Shown here: piece by piece, positions 34,624 to 43,492 of the stretch | Numbering within the stretch: the first letter of the stretch is position 1 | Layout: the number at the start of each line of letters is the position of its first letter | Assembly: GCF_900188455.1 (NCBI RefSeq) | Contig: NZ_FZOL01000015.1 | Location: 110,036 to 174,035 of the forward strand | Reading direction: 5' to 3' | From: Pseudomonas japonica | GTDB taxonomy: Bacteria > Pseudomonadota > Gammaproteobacteria > Pseudomonadales > Pseudomonadaceae | Length of the DNA: 64,000 bases | Notes under the pieces: generated by a model | The model's database searches: none | What the model saw: the letters and a program-made list of their open reading frames with translations, nothing else | Told to the model about the DNA's origin: nothing | Made by a program: the position numbers and the translations under genes

Positions 34624-35760
34624 CTATTTACAACCCGCAATGCAAGGCGACACAAACAACTCACCACGCCAGGCCCCGCGCGCCGTGCGCCAGGCCACCA
34701 GCGACCACAACCCCACCAGCGCCAGCACCAGGACCACGCCCATCCCCTGGAAGAACCCGAGACCCAGCCAGCTCGCCAGCTTCAGCGTCGCCAGCGCATA
34801 AACGCCCAGCGGAAAGGTGAAGCCCCACCAGCCCAGGTTGAACGGCATGCCCTGGTGCATATGCTTCAGGGTGATCAGCAGCGCCGTCAGCAACCACCAG
34901 AACCCGCAGCCCCAGAGCACGAGCCCGGCGATCAGGCCGATCCCCCGGGCAATCTCGCCGAAACCGGCCAGGCCATTGGCCGCGAAGATCGCCGGTGCAT
35001 TGCCCCCCAGCAGCAGCATGCCAAGCGCACCGGTACCGATCGGCCCCAGCGCCAGCCAGCTCGACGCGGCCATGTGCGCCGGCGGCAGCTTGTGCAGGGC
35101 CATGCGCAGAATGAGGATGGTCAGGATGCTGAACGCCACCGGCAGCGATACCGCCCACAGTACATAACTGGTGATCAGCACCTGGAACTGCCGCGTGCTG
35201 TCGACCAAGTGCGGCGCCAGCAGGCCTCCGCTGGCCGCCGCCACTTCCGCGGCCACCACCGGCAACAGCCAGACCGCGGTCATCTGGTCGATGCTGTGCT
35301 CCTGACGGGTGAACATCAGGAAAGGAATCGCCACGCCGCACAGCAGCGCCATGGCCACATCGAGCCACCACAGCGCTTCGACCCAGGGCAGGATGCCGTC
35401 GCCGAAACGCGCCAGGCCGAAGACCAGCGCACCGTTGAGCAACGTCGCCAGACCCATCGGGATGGTGCCGAAGAACATCGAGACCGTGGAGTGTCCGAAG
35501 ATCCGCCGCGCCTCGTGGAAGAACATGACCCAGCGCGCGCCGTAGAGCATGCCGAACAGCACGAACAGCCCCGACGCCAGCCACCACAGGGCCTCGGCCA
35601 CCCCGCGCAGCGCCGGAATCGCCTGCACCAAGGCCAGGCCCAGGACACCGGTGCCCATGACCACGGCGAACCAGTTGGGGGTGAACTGGCGGATCACTTC
35701 GCGGGGGTGGGTCAACTGGTTGAAGGGACGCAAGGGATGGATCGCGGTCGGGCATGACAT
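34624..35760 (-). CDS. TDT/SLAC1-family anion transporter (TehA-like)
   Basis: 378-aa inner-membrane protein with about ten hydrophobic segments. The opening FTPNWFAVVMGTGVLGLAL and the internal AVSLPVAFSILTILILRMALHKLPP are typical of the tellurite-resistance/dicarboxylate (TDT) and SLAC1 channel family. Substrate (anions, dicarboxylates, sulfite or tellurite) is not determined. It is divergent from mxtR across an AT-rich intergenic region. Confidence 0.82.
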   Translation of the reverse strand: MSCPTAIHPLRPFNQLTHPREVIRQFTPNWFAVVMGTGVLGLALVQAIPALRGVAEALWWLASGLFVLFGMLYGARWVMFFHEARRIFGHSTVSMFFGTIPMGLATLLNGALVFGLARFGDGILPWVEALWWLDVAMALLCGVAIPFLMFTRQEHSIDQMTAVWLLPVVAAEVAAASGGLLAPHLVDSTRQFQVLITSYVLWAVSLPVAFSILTILILRMALHKLPPAHMAASSWLALGPIGTGALGMLLLGGNAPAIFAANGLAGFGEIARGIGLIAGLVLWGCGFWWLLTALLITLKHMHQGMPFNLGWWGFTFPLGVYALATLKLASWLGLGFFQGMGVVLVLALVGLWSLVAWRTARGAWRGELFVSPCIAGCK

Positions 35761-35845
35761 GGTGTTCTGTCTCCTGTCCTCTCATGAGGTAGAGACCAAC
35801 CTACAACCAAAAAGAATATCCATATAACGGTTATTTTCTCTATCT

Positions 35846-35866
35846 ATTATCGACTTAACAGATAAT
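35846..35866. promoter_or_regulatory. Inverted repeat in the AT-rich divergent promoter region
   Basis: ATTATC and GATAAT arms, 9 bases apart, lie in an unusually AT-rich stretch between the TDT transporter and mxtR. The region must hold both promoters. The protein that binds is unknown. Confidence 0.3.
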
Positions 35867-36002
35867 CATCGCCGAAAACCCTGCGACGCCCTGCCGCTGC
35901 GACCTTGGTCGGCGCTGACGAAGCCCGGGCGACGTGCCAGACTGACTGACCGAGGTGACCATCCGCCGTGGTGGTGCATCGCTATTTTCGTTCGGAGTCA
36001 TC

Positions 36003-39000
36003 ATGTCGTTGTCCAGCGGGCTGATCGCGGTGGTCGCCCTGGCCTATATGGCCGTCATGTTCGCCATTGCCTTCTACGGCGACCGCCGCGGCACGCCGCT
36101 GCCACCGCGCCTGCGGGCCTGGGTCTACAGCCTGTCGCTGGCGGTGTACTGCACCAGCTGGACCTTCTTCGGCGCGGTCGGCCAGGCCGCCGAACAGCTC
36201 TGGGCCTTCCTGCCGATCTACCTCGGCCCGGTGCTGCTGATGATGTTCGCGCCCTGGGTGCTGCAGAAGATGGTGCTGATCAGCAAGCAGGAGAACATCA
36301 CCTCCATCGCCGACTTCATCGCCGCGCGCTACGGCAAATCACAGACCCTGGCGGTGGTGGTGGCGCTGATCTGCCTGGTCGGCGTGCTGCCCTACATCGC
36401 CCTGCAGTTGAAGGGCATCGTCCTCGGCGTCAACCTGCTGATCGGCGCCAACGCCGACGCCACCGGCAGCCGCGTGCAGGACACCGCGCTGGTGGTTTCG
36501 CTGGTCCTGGCACTGTTTTCCATCGTCTTCGGCACCCGCAGCCTGGACGTGACCGAGCACCACCGCGGCATGGTCCTGGCCATCGCCTTCGAGGCCATCG
36601 TCAAGTTGCTGGCCTTCCTCGCGGTCGGCGCCTTCGTGGTGTTCAACCTGTACGACGGTTTCGACGACCTGTTCAGCCAGGCCCGCGCCGCGCCCGCCCT
36701 GGACAGCTACTGGCAGGAAACCATCAACTGGCCGTCCATGGTGGTGCAGACCGGGGTGGCGATGATGGCGATCATCTGCCTGCCGCGACAGTTCCAGGTG
36801 ACCGTGGTGGAGAACATCGAGCCGCAGGACATGCGCATGGCGCGCTGGGTGTTCCCGCTGTACCTGGTCCTCGCCGCGCTGTTCGTGGTGCCCATCGCCC
36901 TGGCCGGGCAGATGCTGCTGCCGGGCACGGTGATCTCCGACTCCTTCGTCATCAGCCTGCCGCTGGCCGAAGCCCACCCGAGCCTGGCCCTGCTGGCCTT
37001 CATCGGCGGCGCCTCGGCCGCCACCGGCATGGTCATCGTCGAGGCCGTGGCGCTGTCGACCATGGTTTCCAACGACATGCTGCTGCCCTGGCTACTGCGG
37101 CGCAACAACGCCGAGCGACCATTCGAAGCCTTCCGCCACTGGATGCTCACGGTGCGCCGGGTGACCATCGTGGTCATCCTCCTCCTCGCCTACGTCAGCT
37201 ACCGCCTGCTGGGCTCCACCGCGAGCCTGGCGACCATCGGCCAGATCGCCTTCGCCGCGGTGACCCAGCTGACCCCGGCCATGCTTGGCGCGCTGTACTG
37301 GAAACAGGCCAACCGCCGCGGCGTGTTCGCCGGCCTGGCCACCGGCACGTTCCTCTGGTTCTACACCCTGGTCCTGCCGATCGCCGCCCACAGCCTCGGC
37401 TGGACGCTGGAGCTGTTTCCCGGCCTGGCCTGGCTGCACGGCAACCCGCTGGACCTGCCGATCACCCCGCTGACCCAGGGCGTGGTCCTGTCCCTGGCCG
37501 GCAACTTCATGGTCTTCGCCTGGGTCTCGATCCTCTCCCGCACCCGGGTCAGCGAACACTGGCAGGCCGGGCGCTTCATCGGCCAGCAAAGCAGCGCGCG
37601 GCCGAACAACCGCTCGCTGCTGGCGGTGCAGATCGACGACCTGCTGCACCTCGCCGCGCGCTTCGTCGGCGAGGAGCGCGCGCGGCAGAGCTTCATTCGC
37701 TTCGCCTACCGCCAGGGCAAAGGCTTCAACCCCAACCAGAACGCCGACGGTGAGTGGATCGAGCACACTGAACGCCTGCTCGCCGGCGTCCTAGGCACCT
37801 CGTCGACCCGCGCGGTAGTCAAGGCCGCCATCGAAGGGCGCGACATGCAGCTGGAAGACGTCGTGCGCATCGCCGACGAAGCCTCGGAAGTGCTGCAGTT
37901 CAACCGCGCCCTGCTGCAGGGCGCGATCGAGAACATCAGCCAGGGCATCAGCGTGGTCGACCAGTCGCTGCGCCTGGTGGCCTGGAACCGCCGCTACCTG
38001 GAACTGTTCAACTACCCGGACGGCCTGATCAGCGTCGGTCGGCCGATCGCCGACATCATCCGCTACAACGCCGAGCGCGGCCTGTGCGGGCCCGGCGAAG
38101 CCCAGGTGCACGTGGCGCGACGCCTGCACTGGATGCGCCAGGGCCGCGCGCACACCTCCGAGCGCCTGTTCCCCAACGGCCGGGTCATCGAGCTGATCGG
38201 CAACCCGATGCCCGGCGGCGGCTTCGTCATGAGCTTCACCGACATCACCCCGTTCCGCGAAGCCGAGCAGGCGCTCAAGGACTCCAACGAAAGCCTCGAA
38301 CAGCGGGTCGCCGAACGCACCCACGAACTGTCGCAACTGAACCTGGCGCTGACCGAGGCCAAAAGCCACGCCGAAGCCGCGAACAAGTCCAAGACGCGCT
38401 TCCTCGCCGCGGTCAGCCATGACCTGATGCAACCGCTGAACGCCGCGCGGCTGTTCTCCGCGGCGCTTTCCCACCAGGCCGAAGGCCTGTCCACGGAAGC
38501 CCAGCAACTGGTGCGGCACATGGACAGTTCACTGCGCTCGGCGGAAGAGCTGATCAGCGACCTGCTGGATATCTCGCGCCTGGAGAACGGCAAGATCACC
38601 CCGGACGCCAAACCCTTCGCCCTCAGCGAGCTGTTCGACACCCTCGGCGCCGAGTTCAAGGTGCTGGCCCGCGAGCACGGCCTGGACTTCCGCGTGCGTG
38701 GCAGCCACCTGCGGGTGCACAGCGACATGAAGCTGCTGCGGCGGATCCTGCAGAACTTCCTGACCAACGCCTTCCGCTACGGCAAGAGCCCGATCCTGCT
38801 CGGCGTGCGGCGCAACAAGGACAACCTGTGGCTGGAAGTCTGGGACCGCGGACCGGGCATCGCCGACGACAAGCTGCAAGTGATCTTCGAGGAGTTCAAA
38901 CGCCTCGACAGCCACCAGACCCGCGCCGAGAAAGGCCTCGGCCTGGGCCTGGCGATCGCCGACGGCCTGTGCAAGGTGCTCGGCCATCCGTTGGAAGTGC

Positions 39001-39479
39001 GCTCGTGGACCGGCAAGGGCAGCGTGTTCCGGGTCAGCGTGCCGCTGGCCAGCGCCCCCGCGCCGGAACCGGTGAAGACCGCGGAACAGGCCGGACAGCC
39101 GCTGGCGGGCCTGCACGTGCTGTGCGTGGACAACGAAGACAGCATCCTCATCGGCATGAACAGCCTGCTCAGCCGCTGGGGCTGCCAGGTCTGGACCGCG
39201 CGCAATCGCGAAGAATGCGCGGCGCTGCTGGACCAGGGGCTGCGTCCGCACCTGGCGCTGGTGGACTACCACCTCGACGACGGCGAGATCGGTACCGAGC
39301 TGATGGCCTGGCTACGCACCCGCCTCGGCGAGCCGGTGCCGGGAGTGGTGATCAGCGCCGACGGGCATGGCGAGACCATGGCCAAGGTCCACGCCGCTGG
39401 CCTCGACTACCTGAGCAAACCGGTGAAACCGGCAGCCCTGCGCGCCCTGCTCAATCGCCATCTGAGTCTGGTGCAATGA
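36003..39479 (+). CDS. mxtR: SSS-domain hybrid sensor kinase MxtR/CrbS
   Basis: 1158-aa inner-membrane two-component sensor. An N-terminal sodium/solute symporter-like domain with about 13 membrane segments (residues 1-510) is followed by a linker/STAC-like region, a PAS domain (about 620-760), a coiled coil, a histidine kinase (H806 in AVSHDLMQPLNAARL, N-box LQNFLTNAFRYGK, G-box GLGLGLAI) and a C-terminal receiver (D1088 in ALVDYHLD). This architecture is that of CrbS/MxtR, which with CrbR/ErdR controls acetate use (acs). The assignment rests on architecture and remembered synteny. No ErdR gene is nearby. CGGAG precedes the ATG. Confidence 0.85.
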   Translation: MSLSSGLIAVVALAYMAVMFAIAFYGDRRGTPLPPRLRAWVYSLSLAVYCTSWTFFGAVGQAAEQLWAFLPIYLGPVLLMMFAPWVLQKMVLISKQENITSIADFIAARYGKSQTLAVVVALICLVGVLPYIALQLKGIVLGVNLLIGANADATGSRVQDTALVVSLVLALFSIVFGTRSLDVTEHHRGMVLAIAFEAIVKLLAFLAVGAFVVFNLYDGFDDLFSQARAAPALDSYWQETINWPSMVVQTGVAMMAIICLPRQFQVTVVENIEPQDMRMARWVFPLYLVLAALFVVPIALAGQMLLPGTVISDSFVISLPLAEAHPSLALLAFIGGASAATGMVIVEAVALSTMVSNDMLLPWLLRRNNAERPFEAFRHWMLTVRRVTIVVILLLAYVSYRLLGSTASLATIGQIAFAAVTQLTPAMLGALYWKQANRRGVFAGLATGTFLWFYTLVLPIAAHSLGWTLELFPGLAWLHGNPLDLPITPLTQGVVLSLAGNFMVFAWVSILSRTRVSEHWQAGRFIGQQSSARPNNRSLLAVQIDDLLHLAARFVGEERARQSFIRFAYRQGKGFNPNQNADGEWIEHTERLLAGVLGTSSTRAVVKAAIEGRDMQLEDVVRIADEASEVLQFNRALLQGAIENISQGISVVDQSLRLVAWNRRYLELFNYPDGLISVGRPIADIIRYNAERGLCGPGEAQVHVARRLHWMRQGRAHTSERLFPNGRVIELIGNPMPGGGFVMSFTDITPFREAEQALKDSNESLEQRVAERTHELSQLNLALTEAKSHAEAANKSKTRFLAAVSHDLMQPLNAARLFSAALSHQAEGLSTEAQQLVRHMDSSLRSAEELISDLLDISRLENGKITPDAKPFALSELFDTLGAEFKVLAREHGLDFRVRGSHLRVHSDMKLLRRILQNFLTNAFRYGKSPILLGVRRNKDNLWLEVWDRGPGIADDKLQVIFEEFKRLDSHQTRAEKGLGLGLAIADGLCKVLGHPLEVRSWTGKGSVFRVSVPLASAPAPEPVKTAEQAGQPLAGLHVLCVDNEDSILIGMNSLLSRWGCQVWTARNREECAALLDQGLRPHLALVDYHLDDGEIGTELMAWLRTRLGEPVPGVVISADGHGETMAKVHAAGLDYLSKPVKPAALRALLNRHLSLVQ

Positions 39480-40968
39480 GCCCGTCGTTGGCCGGGCCAC
39501 CGTCACCGGCGGCCATGGCCTTTTCCAACAGGTCGGTCGGCAGGCTCTTGCTGGCCCGGGCACCGAGCAGCTTGAGCTGTTCGCTGCGGCTGATCAGATT
39601 GCCGCGCCCCTCGCAGAGCTTGTTGCGCGCCGCCGCGTAGGCCTTGTCCACCTGCTGCAGACGGCTGCCCAGCTCGTCCAGGTCCTGGATGAACAGCACG
39701 AACTTGTCGTACAGCCAGCCGGCGCGCTCGGCGATTTCCCGGGCGTTCTGGCTCTGCCGCTCCTGCTTCCACAGGCTGTCGATGACCCGCAGGGTGGCCA
39801 GCAGGGTGGTCGGGCTGACGATCACGATCTGTCGGTCGAAGGCTTCCTGGAACAGGTTCGGCTCGGCCTGCAACGCCGCCGAGAAGGCCGCCTCGATGGG
39901 CACGAAGAGCAGGACGAAATCCAGGCTGGTGAGACCGTCGAGGCGGTTGTAGTCCTTGCTCGACAGGCCTTTGACATGGCTGCGCAGGGAATGCACGTGC
40001 TGCTTGAGCGCGGCCTGGGCCACGTCGTCCTCGCTGGCGCCGATGAACTGCTGGTAGGCGGTCAGGCTGACCTTGGAGTCCACCACCACCTGCTTGTCGC
40101 CCGGCAGCATGATCAGCACATCGGGCTGGAAACGCTCGCCGTCGGCGCTTTTCAGGCTGACCTGGGTCTGGTATTCGCGGCCCTTTTCCAGACCGGCATG
40201 CTCCAGGACCTTTTCCAGGATCAGTTCACCCCAGTTGCCCTGGGTCTTCTGGCCCTTGAGGGCCTGGGTCAGGTTGGTCGCCTCGTCGCTCAGGCGCAGG
40301 TTGAGCTGCTGCAGGCGCTCCAGCTCCTTGCCCAGGGAGAAGCGTTCGCGGGCTTCCTGCTGGTAGCTTTCCTCGACGCGCTTTTCGAAGGACTGGATGC
40401 GCTCCTTGAGCGGATCGAGCAACTGTCCCAGATGCTGCTGGCTGGTCTGGGCGAAGCGCTGCTCGCGCTCGTCGAAGATTTTCGTGGCCATTTCGGCGAA
40501 CTGCGCGCGCAACTCATCGCGCGAGCCCTGCAGGTCGGCGAGGCGCTGCTGGTGGCTGTCCTGCTGCTCGCGCAGCTCGGCGTCGAGGGCCGCGCAACGC
40601 GCATCGAGGCGCCGCAGCTCGGCTTCGCGGGCGCTGCGCTCAAGGTTCCAGGCGTGGGCCGCGTCCCGGGCGTTGTCGCGGTCGATCTGCAACAGATCCA
40701 GCTCACGGGCCTGGGCGGCGAGACTGGCCTGCTTGGCGCTGTTGGCCTGGCCGAGATCGCTGATTTCGTCGCGGCTGGCATCCAGTTGCGCCTGCAGGCC
40801 TTCCTGGGCCAGCAGTGCGCTGCTCAGGCGCTCCTCCTGCAAGGCCAGTTGCGCCTGGCGCTCGCTGTGCTGGCGCTGCCAGCGCACCAGCAAAGCCGCC
40901 GCCGGCGCGGCCGCGAGCAACATACCCAGCACCAGGCTGGTCAGATCCAATGCAACCATCGACAGCAT
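39451..40968 (-). CDS. rmuC: DNA recombination protein RmuC
   Basis: 505-aa protein with an N-terminal membrane anchor (LVLGMLLAAAPAAALLV), a long coiled coil (about residues 30-190), and the RmuC nuclease-like domain (GNWGELILEKVLEHAGL, QPDVLIMLPGDKQVVVDSKVSL). It limits inversion at short inverted repeats. The PD-(D/E)XK-type residues D and K in VVVDSK are kept. Its 3' end overlaps the convergent mxtR by 29 bases. The ATG after GAGGGGTGAGC is chosen over a GTG two codons earlier. Confidence 0.92.
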   Translation of the reverse strand: MLSMVALDLTSLVLGMLLAAAPAAALLVRWQRQHSERQAQLALQEERLSSALLAQEGLQAQLDASRDEISDLGQANSAKQASLAAQARELDLLQIDRDNARDAAHAWNLERSAREAELRRLDARCAALDAELREQQDSHQQRLADLQGSRDELRAQFAEMATKIFDEREQRFAQTSQQHLGQLLDPLKERIQSFEKRVEESYQQEARERFSLGKELERLQQLNLRLSDEATNLTQALKGQKTQGNWGELILEKVLEHAGLEKGREYQTQVSLKSADGERFQPDVLIMLPGDKQVVVDSKVSLTAYQQFIGASEDDVAQAALKQHVHSLRSHVKGLSSKDYNRLDGLTSLDFVLLFVPIEAAFSAALQAEPNLFQEAFDRQIVIVSPTTLLATLRVIDSLWKQERQSQNAREIAERAGWLYDKFVLFIQDLDELGSRLQQVDKAYAAARNKLCEGRGNLISRSEQLKLLGARASKSLPTDLLEKAMAAGDGGPANDGLIAPDSDGD

Positions 40969-41029
40969 GCTCACCCCTCGGAAAAAGTCCCGCCGAGCTT
41001 ATCAGCCCGGGTTCTCGACCGCGCGGCAA

Positions 41030-41413
41030 TTACTCCGGCAGAGGCCGCGCCGTGCTGGCCGCGACCGACACTGGCGGGTTGACCTCGGACTGGCTGCACA
41101 GGCGCTCGTACTCCCGTTGCGCGTGAAGATCGCCGGCCCGCGCCGCCTGGCGCAGCAGCTCATGACCGATACGACGGTCGCGGGCATTGCCGCAATCGCG
41201 ACAGAGCATCTGCCCCAGACGGCTCTGCGCCACCACTACGCCCTCACGGGCCGGTTGCTTGAGCAGGCGTCCGGCGAAATGCTTGATTCGCGGCTTGTCG
41301 CCCAGGCGCGGATTGTCCAGCAGCCACAACGCCACTTTCAGCGACAGGCCCGCGGGTTGGGAAATGGCTTTAGAGGGAGGATTTGAATCGGAGGATCGAC
41401 CGCGAAACTTCAT
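41030..41413 (-). CDS. Sel1-repeat-like small protein
   Basis: 127-aa soluble protein with helical repeats resembling Sel1/TPR units (VVVAQSRLGQMLCRDCGN, RIGHELLRQAARAGDLHAQREYERL). Such repeats mediate protein contacts. It ends 62 bases from the rmuC start and runs the same way. The start MKFRGRSSDS is the second ATG of the frame and fits the Pseudomonas family better. Function unknown. Confidence 0.7.
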   Translation of the reverse strand: MKFRGRSSDSNPPSKAISQPAGLSLKVALWLLDNPRLGDKPRIKHFAGRLLKQPAREGVVVAQSRLGQMLCRDCGNARDRRIGHELLRQAARAGDLHAQREYERLCSQSEVNPPVSVAASTARPLPE

Positions 41414-42359
41414 AAAAACAGGTGAGATACTTCTTGGGGCGCGCACTCTACCCGATTTTTCCGACGACTGCCTGGATCATTTCCGAAGTTTTTTTTGAAT
41501 TTTCTGATATTTTTTCTTGACCTTTCCGAGGTGATTTTTTAGCCAGTACTACCGCCTCGAACAATTGTCTGACAGCCTTCCACTTGCTGGCACGCCCGTC
41601 CTAGAGCAACCGCTCGGGACAATCCACAGAAGCTGTGGATAACTCAGTGGACAACCCCTCTCGACACCCCGCAAACCCCGGTAGAATGGGGCCCCCAGTC
41701 AAACTGTCGATTTTTTCACCAGCTAAAAAAAGTGTTTTTTTTCATTGACTTGTCCATCCAGACCGGTCAATGGGCGAGCCATGCCAGGCTGTTACAGGGT
41801 TGTGACACAGGTCTCCCCACATGTGCACAAACGCCCCAAAGCGAGGCAATCCAGCGCACCATCGCGGTCATTCGGGAGCGGAGACGGGGCTTCCCAGGAA
41901 CGCACAAAATGGACATAATGGTCGGCTCGCCGGACGAAAGACGAAAAAACTTGCCAGCGAGAACGGAAGTCGGTATCTTCGCCGCCGTTAGTACCAAGCT
42001 GAAAGTCAATTCTGGCCAAAGCGGTCCTTGCAGCATCACCCTCCCCAAGGGTCATCCTGCTGAAACCAGGACCCGCCAACCGAAGCTCCCCGGGCAATGC
42101 CATGCACGCCCCGCCGAGCCCACACCAGCAGACTGAACAGGATCCTCACCCAGAGGCGCAGAACCTATGCCCTGGCGTGTTGCCCGTCTTCCGAAGTACC
42201 TACCAGTCAGCCCAAGGCGCCACCTTCTTATTGCGCTCATCAACTGGCTGTCCTGTTCCAGACAGGTTCTGCCGCATCCGGCCTAAAGGCTCGCGTCACT
42301 GGAACGTTTGAAATATATGCGGCTCAAACTAGCCGTATCCCATGCAGGAACGTCCAACA
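41414..42359. other. Gene-free stretch of about 0.95 kb
   Basis: No convincing gene is seen on either strand. Frames of 90-134 codons exist, but their composition is poor and no family is recognised. The left third is AT-rich with several T and A runs. At 41616-41642 an inverted TCCACAG/CTGTGGA lies next to a perfect DnaA box (TGTGGATAA). At 41740-41770 CATTGAC and GTCAATG form a spaced inverted repeat. An untranslated RNA or a long leader for the 75-aa gene is possible, but nothing proves it. Confidence 0.5.
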
Positions 42360-42587
42360 ATGATGAATTACAACACCCATACCCAAGCGGCCATCCGCAC
42401 CCTGTCCCAGGCTTTCGCACCACTGAACTGCATCATCCTCGCCTCGCGCAAGAACAGCTTCAGCTTCACCCTGGTCGACGAACACGGCATCGCCCAGCAC
42501 AGCGAACGCCTGTACCCCGAGCAATACACCCGCGCCGAGCCGCTGCAGGCGGTGATCGACCGGACCCGCCAGGCGCTGACCGCCTGA
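42360..42587 (+). CDS. Conserved small protein, 75 aa, unknown function
   Basis: 75-aa soluble protein (MMNYNTHTQAAIRTLSQAF, then CIILASRKNSFSFTLVDEHG and QAVIDRTRQAL). Helix-strand-helix composition, no membrane segment or cysteine motif. AGGAA lies 9 bases before the ATG and a Rho-independent terminator follows, so it is probably a real single-gene unit. Family not recognised. Confidence 0.75.
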   Translation: MMNYNTHTQAAIRTLSQAFAPLNCIILASRKNSFSFTLVDEHGIAQHSERLYPEQYTRAEPLQAVIDRTRQALTA

Positions 42588-42603
42588 TGGACCTCTCACT
42601 CCC

Positions 42604-42627
42604 AAGCCCCTCATTCGAGGGGCTTTT
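42604..42627 (+). terminator. Rho-independent terminator
   Basis: AAGCCCCTC-ATTC-GAGGGGCTTTT, 16 bases after the 75-aa gene. Confidence 0.9.
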
Positions 42628-42861
42628 GCTATCCACCCACCTCGCCTGAACGCCCTCGAAAGCCCCCTGCCTTTAAGTACCGATCGGCATATGACCTATA
42701 ACGAAAAGCCGGAAATGATTTAAAAACAGCCCTTTACAGCCGAAATATGACACTAGACTTCAACTCAAGCGGCTCAGTCCGCTTCCGGCGGGCCTGACTT
42801 CCGATCCACCCTGCTGCCAAGCACCAGCGTCCCGCCGGCCATTTTTCAGTTCGAGGGCATT

Positions 42862-43344
42862 ATGGGTATCGCCGCGAGCGAGTTGAGCCAATACGTGATC
42901 CGGCCGACGCTGATCTACCTGGAACGCTACAGCCCCTGCGCCGAAGCCCTGCTGCTCGGCGTGGCAGCCAGCCAGTCGGCCCTTGGCGCCGCCCTTCACG
43001 ACCGCCGTGGTCACGGCCTGTATCGCATCGCCGAACTACGTCACCAGGCCATCTGGGATCACTTCCTCGCCCGCGATCCGGAACTGGCGAGCCTGGTCCG
43101 CGGACTGGCCAGTCAGCATGCTTTTCTCAACGGCCCACACCTGGAACTGACGGTGAACCTGCGCTACGCCACCGCCATAGCATGGATGCTGATCGAAGAG
43201 CAGGCGCCACACCTGCCGGCTGCCGACGACCTGCTCGGCCTGGCGAAAATCTGGCGCCAGATTTTCCAGCCGCAGGGCCGGCTGCGCGACTTCACCCGGG
43301 CCTGGCAGGCCTGCGTCGCGCCCCTGGAACATCAGGCATGTTAG
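42862..43344 (+). CDS. Phage-derived lysozyme-like/structural protein homologue
   Basis: 160-aa protein beginning MGIAASELSQYVIRPTLIYL. From memory it resembles a family of tailed-phage proteins with the block 'YVIRPTL...SPAAE.LLLGTA..ES.LG', followed by a conserved GLASQxAFL and Y-A-AIA segment. In this copy the expected Glu in 'AxxESxLG' reads Gln (AASQSALG), so any lysozyme-like activity may be lost. No other phage genes surround it, which suggests a domesticated remnant. It has a 274-base upstream gap. Confidence 0.6.
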   Translation: MGIAASELSQYVIRPTLIYLERYSPCAEALLLGVAASQSALGAALHDRRGHGLYRIAELRHQAIWDHFLARDPELASLVRGLASQHAFLNGPHLELTVNLRYATAIAWMLIEEQAPHLPAADDLLGLAKIWRQIFQPQGRLRDFTRAWQACVAPLEHQAC

Positions 43345-43492
43345 GAAAACAACTACATTCACAAACGGAATAAACTGCCAACTTTGGTCGGATTGTCCTA
43401 CAAAACCGCTCTATCTCCGGCGATACAGCCTATAGCGCAGGCCAGAAAATGTTGGTAATTTGCGCCCCGGTGATCCCCTGGAGTTTCTAATA

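Noticed and set aside
41697..41715. AGTCAAACTGTCGA resembles a Pho box
   Set aside because: The two half-repeats are too close together (not 11-base periodic).
41732..42136. 134-codon frame in the gene-free stretch
   Set aside because: Poor codon pattern, no ribosome-binding site, no recognisable protein features; reported as intergenic.
42097..42363. 88-codon frame upstream of the 75-aa gene
   Set aside because: Overlaps the leader and start of the better-supported 75-aa gene in another frame and lacks a ribosome-binding site.
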